A stretch of DNA of 49,486 nucleotides from Falciphora oryzae. Its lineage: Eukaryota; Ascomycota; Sordariomycetes; Magnaporthales; Magnaporthaceae. The notes under the pieces are model-generated. The model was not told where the DNA came from and searched no databases. It saw nothing but the letters and a program-made list of their open reading frames with translations. The stretch is taken from positions 4,577-54,062 of the forward strand of contig JNVV01000060.1 in assembly GCA_000733355.1 (NCBI GenBank), read 5' to 3'. This document shows positions 44,965 to 49,486 of this stretch, piece by piece. The position numbers and the translations under genes were made by a program. Numbering within the stretch: the stretch's first letter is position 1; the number at the start of each line of letters is the position of its first letter.

Positions 44965-45822
44965 CTACAGAACCTTGCCGCCAAGTTTAAGGATTATTTT
45001 AATCCTTTTTTGAGGCGGTTCCTTTCCGCCATCCCTCCCTTCCAATTCCCGTCGCTGGTGGGTAATCCGCCTCTTTCTTCCGTTACTACCCAGGGCCGGG
45101 GAATCATGTAGAGAACTCGACGCGGAAAGTAGCGCCTCGGAGTTGAGCGGCGGTAAATTTTCGTTATCATCGTTGCCGTCGTGGTTGGCTCCGAGGAGAT
45201 TACCATCCAATGCGATTTGGGATATATCATTGGCAAAGCTAACTAGGCGGCTGTCGCTGCCGTTACCAGCGCCTGGGTTGCTGCACATTTGTAGGGGCAT
45301 ATCATGGCTCTTTTGGCAGCATTCAGTTGGCAAAACGGAACAGGGCTCGTCGTTCGCCGGATCGTGAACCGATAATATTGAACCTGGGAAATCGCAGCTC
45401 TGTCCCATAATTATTCCAGGATCCTGTGATTTTTGTCGTTAGTATATATTCCGTTCGGTTAATGGGGTGTCGCTTACAATTAATGCAGAGAGTTCCTCTG
45501 CTCCGTGGTTGTCCAAAGACGATGGCGAACTAGAAATATCGCCCATTCCGGCATCTCTGTCTCTGGATTGGGACACATGGCGTTTGAGAGACGATGGCGA
45601 GTCGAAGGTAGCATTATATCGGATCCCATATTGAAGAAATGCTACCGACTTTCTATCGTCGATAGTTTGGACGTATCTTTCGTAATGGCGGTGGACATGT
45701 TCCTTCCATGGACCTTTATCCAAGAACTGACGGAGTCGCGCTTCGGGTGCCAGCGATTCATCTGTCATGCAGAACACGCAGTAGCCGGCAGTGGCAAGCA
45801 CTCCGCCGTAGACGAGGCCGCA
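44965..45822 (-). CDS. C2H2-type zinc-finger protein, 3' two exons
   Basis: Exons 45478-45822 (115 codons, preceded by an acceptor GCCCAG with branch TGACTAAT) and 44965-45423 (153 codons) are joined by intron 45424-45477 (GTAAGC, ATACTAAC, ACAG) in phase 0. The first contains CVFCMTDESLAPEARLRQFL and KEHVHRHYERY, a C-x2-C...H-x-H cluster, then TFDSPSSLKRHVSQ, where the paired Cys residues of a second finger are missing. The second ends in basic NGRKRRITHQRRELEGRD and RIKIILKLGG, a possible nuclear-localisation segment. The first exon(s) upstream of 45822 were not found, so the gene may be 5' truncated. Function unknown; a DNA-binding role is inferred. Confidence 0.55.
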
Positions 45823-47002
45823 CTGGGCGGACAGTGTTGCATGCGGTGCAGGAATTGATTAGTCAAGTGCACGGACGTGTTGGGCAGGACGCGCTGCAGG
45901 CAAAATTTGCGGGACATCTGTCCCAGCGGGCATGGAGGATCATCAATCGGACAGATCAATCAATCAATCCAATCAGATCAATTCATTCTCGTTACGCTGT
46001 GCAACAGACAGCTCATCAGGGCAAGCAAAATGCGAGCGGCAAAAATCCCTCCATTGGACCCTTGTCGCCGGCTTTTCAAACTCAACCCAATCGTTCCCCC
46101 ACAGCTGACTCGGTCGCTTGGACCTGGATGGTTAAACTGTTAGCAGAACCACGGCTAGGAATCACGTCCGCCGGGAGAAAAAAGAAGTGGGGAGTGGGGG
46201 TGGGGACGCACCGTTCACACTTTCTCATTCCCTCATTGCATTGTCCAGAGCCTCTCTCTCCCTCCTCGCGGAGGAATTTCTCTGCGCTTTTCCTTGGCGG
46301 CATTATGGCTACGGGCAGGATCAAGCGAATGAGGAGCGCTGAGAAGATTAGGTTGAAGAGGAGGGCCAAAACTGTCGAACGGTGTGAACGAGCGTTGGGC
46401 GGTCGCGACCTCATATGGACGATGGACGTGGGATTGAAACCCCATGTCCCAGCAGCAGATGCGAGGCAGAGGCGGCAGAGACGACAGAGGCAGCAGGGCC
46501 ACCAACGACACCTGTGCGACAATGCGTGGAAGCGGTCGTTTAGACGTCGAGGGAATGAATGGAGGGTGCCAGAAACCGGGCGCCTAATCTAGACGTCGAA
46601 AGAGTGGAGTGGAGGGGGTGCCAGAAACCGGGCCCTGGGCTCAATCTGCACCGTCCCCCACCCTGGGGGCGGTGGTCGACTCCTCGTCCGTGGCATACAT
46701 CGCCTAAAGTTGACCGGAGTACAGTACAAGGCGGTGTTGGTTGCGAGGGGACGTTGCCATGCATTCTCCCTAATAGGGTGCTAAGCATCACTGAGCAGGG
46801 GTGAGGCGGGGAAATGTTACGATTAGGTCTCTTGCAACTTGGGCGGGCCACGGGCCACTGGTATTGGTTGGAATTCGAAAACGGTGACTCACGCCGATCC
46901 AGGGGTTCGAGACATCAGATACGTCCTTTGAACGGTGGTTAGAGTGCGGGAGTAAAGGCGTCCGTTTTTGGAGGGAAAATCGTCCATTTGAGGAAGCCTT
47001 TT
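45823..47002. other. Mostly unassigned DNA
   Basis: Open stretches here show no family resemblance. The small tandem duplication at 46542-46642 is the only structure noted. Confidence 0.35.
46542..46642. repeat. About 50-bp tandem duplication
   Basis: AGACGTCGA and GGTGCCAGAAACCGGGC occur in the same order at 46542-46581 and 46591-46637, indicating an imperfect tandem copy. Confidence 0.75.
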
Positions 47003-47082
47003 CTCCCAGTACTAAAACATATGAGGGCCGAACTAGTACTCAGGTGGGTGACCACTGGGGAATCCTCGGTGTTGTATGTTTT
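47003..47082 (+). rRNA. 5S rRNA-like fragment (3' half)
   Basis: AGGGCCGAACTAGTACTCAG, GTGGGTGACCACTGGGGAAT and CCTCGGTGTTGTATGTTTT follow the 3' half of a fungal 5S rRNA, including the box-C-like GGTGGGTGACC, and lead into T-rich DNA that resembles a Pol III terminator. The 5' half (normally starting near ACATACGACC) is not recognisable. It is a truncated, dispersed 5S pseudogene, as is common in Sordariomycetes. Confidence 0.62.
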
Positions 47083-48229
47083 GCCTTTTCTTTTTCTTAT
47101 TTTTTTGTTATCTACTTTTATTCCGCGTCCAATTTTAAAGTTAAATATTCGAGAGCAATGCGAACCAATTAGAGATGTCAAACAATATAATCTGCTAGTT
47201 CACGTGCGATGTTTTTTGGATAACACCCGGCCCTTATATCTTTGGATATCTCCTCCCCTTAGCAGTTCTCAAAAGGGAACAAGACCTTGGTACCCAAAGA
47301 ACCCATTGACGGAACATGATCACGATATAATAGGGTCACCTAGACAACCAAGGAGGAAAGTAGGGGGGTAGCAGGTCATAGCTGAACACCTTGAACCCCT
47401 AGTCCTAATGTAATCAAGTGAGGGATGAGACTGCACAAAAGAGAAAGTGAGGGGCTGCGATTTGGAAGAAGAACAAAACGTCATCATGCAGATTCGGATC
47501 TCGGACTCCGGTTACGTTGGCTACTGTAAGCTGTGGTCGGAACAAAGTTGGGCCTCTTCTCTCCTCGCTTTTTCCTCGCGTTATGTGCACCATATAACTA
47601 TCTTTCGCGGGTCCGCGATTTTTACACCGACGCAACGGTTGGGACGCCCGTTTCGAGCAGGTAACCCAAACACCTCTGCAGCTACTCTCTCCGCCTGTGC
47701 CGCGTAGGACCAACAGTTGGCTCGTTAGTCCCCCGCACACCCGGCTGGGCCCAGGGGGGGTCCCGAGGACCTCCCCGCCCAAACCCGGCCTTACCCCTTT
47801 TCCGGCAAACTCGCCGGCCGAACGCACAACTACCACCCGCAGCGCTTCACAACGCCCCGGCGTATATATACACCCTACCGCCGATAGCACGCTCACTAAC
47901 AAGGAGCGCCGGAATGCGGCCCGACCTCCGTGTGCCTTCGGGTTTAATTTATTAGCCGCCTCGATAGCAACATGTAGCCTAGTGTCAAGCTTAGGTAGCG
48001 CTAGCACGTCATATGCCCTGTGAGAGTCGGTAGGTAGGTCGTCAGAAGTGGTGGTCAGGTGGGTTGTATTAAGAAGAATTGCAGGCACCAGGGCCGGAGG
48101 CCCTGGGTGCAAGATATCTGTAGGTGCCTGGAGGCCAGGTCACGTGGCTGGCCCAGGCCCTCTGTCAGCCATGACATGCCCCTTGGGAGGCAGGGACTGG
48201 TAGATCCCGACTTACTGACGTTAAATAAA
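47083..48229. other. Unassigned DNA with possible TE remains
   Basis: A long minus-strand open frame (47414-48112) has no family I recognise. It contains a GTATATATAC TATA-like site at about 47861-47870. This may be a decayed retroelement part. Confidence 0.3.
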
Positions 48230-48256
48230 CTCTCTCTCTCTCTCTCTCTCTCTCTC
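48230..48256. repeat. (CT)n microsatellite
   Basis: About 13 CT units directly after TTAAATAAA and four bases before the LTR at 48261. Confidence 0.95.
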
Positions 48257-48260
48257 GTAG

Positions 48261-48649
48261 TGTTACGACCAGACGGACGACCAGGAACGGGGAGGACCTA
48301 CAGTCCAAGGCGCTGGGGGAGGGCGAAATCGGATGCGCCCCGCCCCGCTCCTCATTGAGTTACGTAACCAGGCTTACTTAAACCAGGGTGGTCTGTTGTC
48401 CCTAGGCAGATCAGGGGACATTTGTATGTCAGGACCGTGGATATATAAGAAAGGACTTCCTTGAGCGGTAGATAGCTTTAACTGAGGCTTCGGCATCAGT
48501 CAACCGAAGTTAGCTTCTAGGTATCCCCTAGAGCAAGCAATCAGAAGTTATCTTCTAGCACCCCAGTCCACTGAAGCGATCACCGGAGTTACTGTCCAGT
48601 CCACCCCTGAGGCGCCCTATCTTAGGAGCAAAAACCCCTGATTGTAACA
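48261..48649 (+). mobile_element. Candidate LTR (solo or 5')
   Basis: 389 bp with TGTTAC ... GTAACA ends. It has an internal TATA box (GGATATATAAGAAAGG, about 48439) and the TG...CA termini of a retrotransposon LTR. Flanks CGTAG (48256-48260) and CATAG (48650-48654) differ at one base, so this may be a solo LTR with a mutated 5-bp duplication. The sequence is unrelated to the four LTRs at 25191-28364 but shares its first ten bases with the remnant at 12428. Confidence 0.65.
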
Positions 48650-48654
48650 CATAG

Positions 48655-49160
48655 GTGACCGACTGGTCGTCCCTGAACCAGCTGAGGGGTTTTCCATGGT
48701 CGTTGGTAGCCGCTGTCCCAAGCCAGGGATCGGTTTTGCGGGCTATAGGAACGTTGGTAAACGCCCTTTTAGCGTTTAAGGGTGTAAACTTTCGAGGCGT
48801 GGGCTTGGTCTCATCGTTGCGTTCTTCCTGGAGAAAATCGAGGTACCCATTCATTTCCATAAGATGGGTTTGGCCAAGTGGCTTCTCTGGCTGCTCTCCT
48901 TTTTCAGAAATGGCCTCGGTTTGCCCGTCCTCTGATGGTTCGGAGTCGATTCCGTGCCCCCCTGTAGAGTACTCTCGATACCGCTGGCGTAGCCCTCCTT
49001 CGTCCGAAGCGGACCATCCTTGGGTAGCATGCTGTTCGCCTTCGCTATCGTGTTCGAGCCTTGTGGCTTTAAGCATGGCGATGCTTCGTGTTTTCCGAGG
49101 GTACCGTCCGGTAGCCTCCTTGTCGGATTTGTGCGTAACACACTGGTCATCGCAACAGTA
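48655..49160 (-). CDS. Unrecognised hydrophilic open frame
   Basis: The minus strand is open across the segment: CDDQCVTHKSDKEATGRYPR, KATRLEHDSEGEQHATQGWS, NGYLDFLQEERNDETKP, TDPWLGTAATNDHGKPLSWF. It has credible protein-like composition (acidic, low hydrophobicity) and could be part of a transposon protein. It reads into the LTR at 48649 at its end and into GGGTTTT-rich DNA at its start, so its true limits are unknown. Confidence 0.35.
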
Positions 49161-49204
49161 GGTCCAGCTAAACGCTGCCCCTGGGCACAGGTCCATGGTA
49201 CCAC

Positions 49205-49486
49205 TTGTAGGCCAGGCGAAAACCCACCCACGGGTACCCATTTCAACCCGTGGGTCGACCCAAAAATTTGGACCCAAACCCAAAAAATGGGTGCCCATTT
49301 GGGTTTTGGGTTTTGGGTTTTGGGTTTTTTTTGGGTACCCACGGGTAACCCAAAAAAACAGAAGAGCATACAAAAAAAAGGGGGCGGGGCTGCAGTAGGT
49401 GTTTTTATTGGTTGCACATTTTTTGGACCCGTGAAAAACCCAAAACCCAAAACCCAAACCCATAAAAAACCCAAACCCATAAAAAA
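49205..49486. repeat. GGGTTTT-rich block with imperfect palindromes at the window end
   Basis: Tandem GGGTTTT units (about 49300-49330) and, near the end, their complement CCCAAAA units (about 49438-49486) form inverted clusters. Palindromic CCCACGGGTACCC / GGGTACCCACGGG motifs occur at about 49226 and 49335. The unit is not the TTAGGG telomere repeat. It may be the terminal or subterminal region of a DNA transposon that continues beyond the window. Confidence 0.6.

Noticed and set aside
49300..49486. Telomere
   Set aside because: The unit is GGGTTTT/GGGTTT in both orientations with interruptions, not a TTAGGG tract at a chromosome end.

Overview
The window looks like accessory DNA from a filamentous ascomycete (Pezizomycotina, most likely a Sordariomycete; the species cannot be named). 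The evidence is short GT-AG introns of about 47-110 bp with CTAAC/CTGAC branch sites, fungal STAND/NLR genes, a FunK1-type kinase relic, a Fot1/pogo transposon, a Tad-type LINE with RIP-like damage, a dispersed 5S rRNA fragment, and C-to-T/G-to-A stop codons in otherwise intact genes. Nothing here looks bacterial.

Layout. 1-1493: 3' part of an NB-ARC/TPR NLR with a 1-base frameshift. 1494-4870: mostly unreadable, with a frameshifted OTT_1508-like deaminase relic. 4870-10531: two copies of a segment encoding an unrecognised protein; the second copy carries an intact 1825-bp Fot/pogo transposon, and the first copy preserves the empty target site. 11843-12197: 15-bp minisatellite. 12428-19100: LTR-like remnants, a broken FunK1 kinase (13094-15050) and, on the minus strand, an intact three-exon NB-ARC/TPR NLR (16583-18731). 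Upstream of that NLR on the same strand is a two-exon HeLo-like (PigL_N) protein (19253-20117). 21673-22970: relics of a mitochondrial ribosomal protein uL3m gene and a neighbour. 24900-28725: RIP-damaged Tad-like LINE cut up by four solo LTRs, each with a perfect 5-bp target duplication.

29107-32777 (minus) is an intact multi-exon RAD5/HLTF-like SNF2 ATPase. It is head to head with an intact six-exon NACHT-C2H2 zinc finger gene (33190-37542). 39073-42572 is a nucleoside-phosphorylase-NACHT-WD40 gene with three C-to-T stops, followed by a decayed epoxide hydrolase (42910-44150), a C2H2 gene fragment (44965-45822), a 5S rRNA fragment, a further LTR and a GGGTTTT-rich tail.

Main result. The NLR at 16583-18731 has an N-terminal Gly/Asn/Gln motif (residues 9-30, FG.GN.GQQVG.N.G), visible only once the 5' exon is assembled. 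The neighbouring HeLo-like protein ends in the same motif (residues 247-267), with 11 of 15 core positions identical. This is the layout of fungal amyloid-signalling NLR/effector pairs (sigma type). The window therefore holds four different NLR architectures, one with its probable partner, in a repeat-rich setting.
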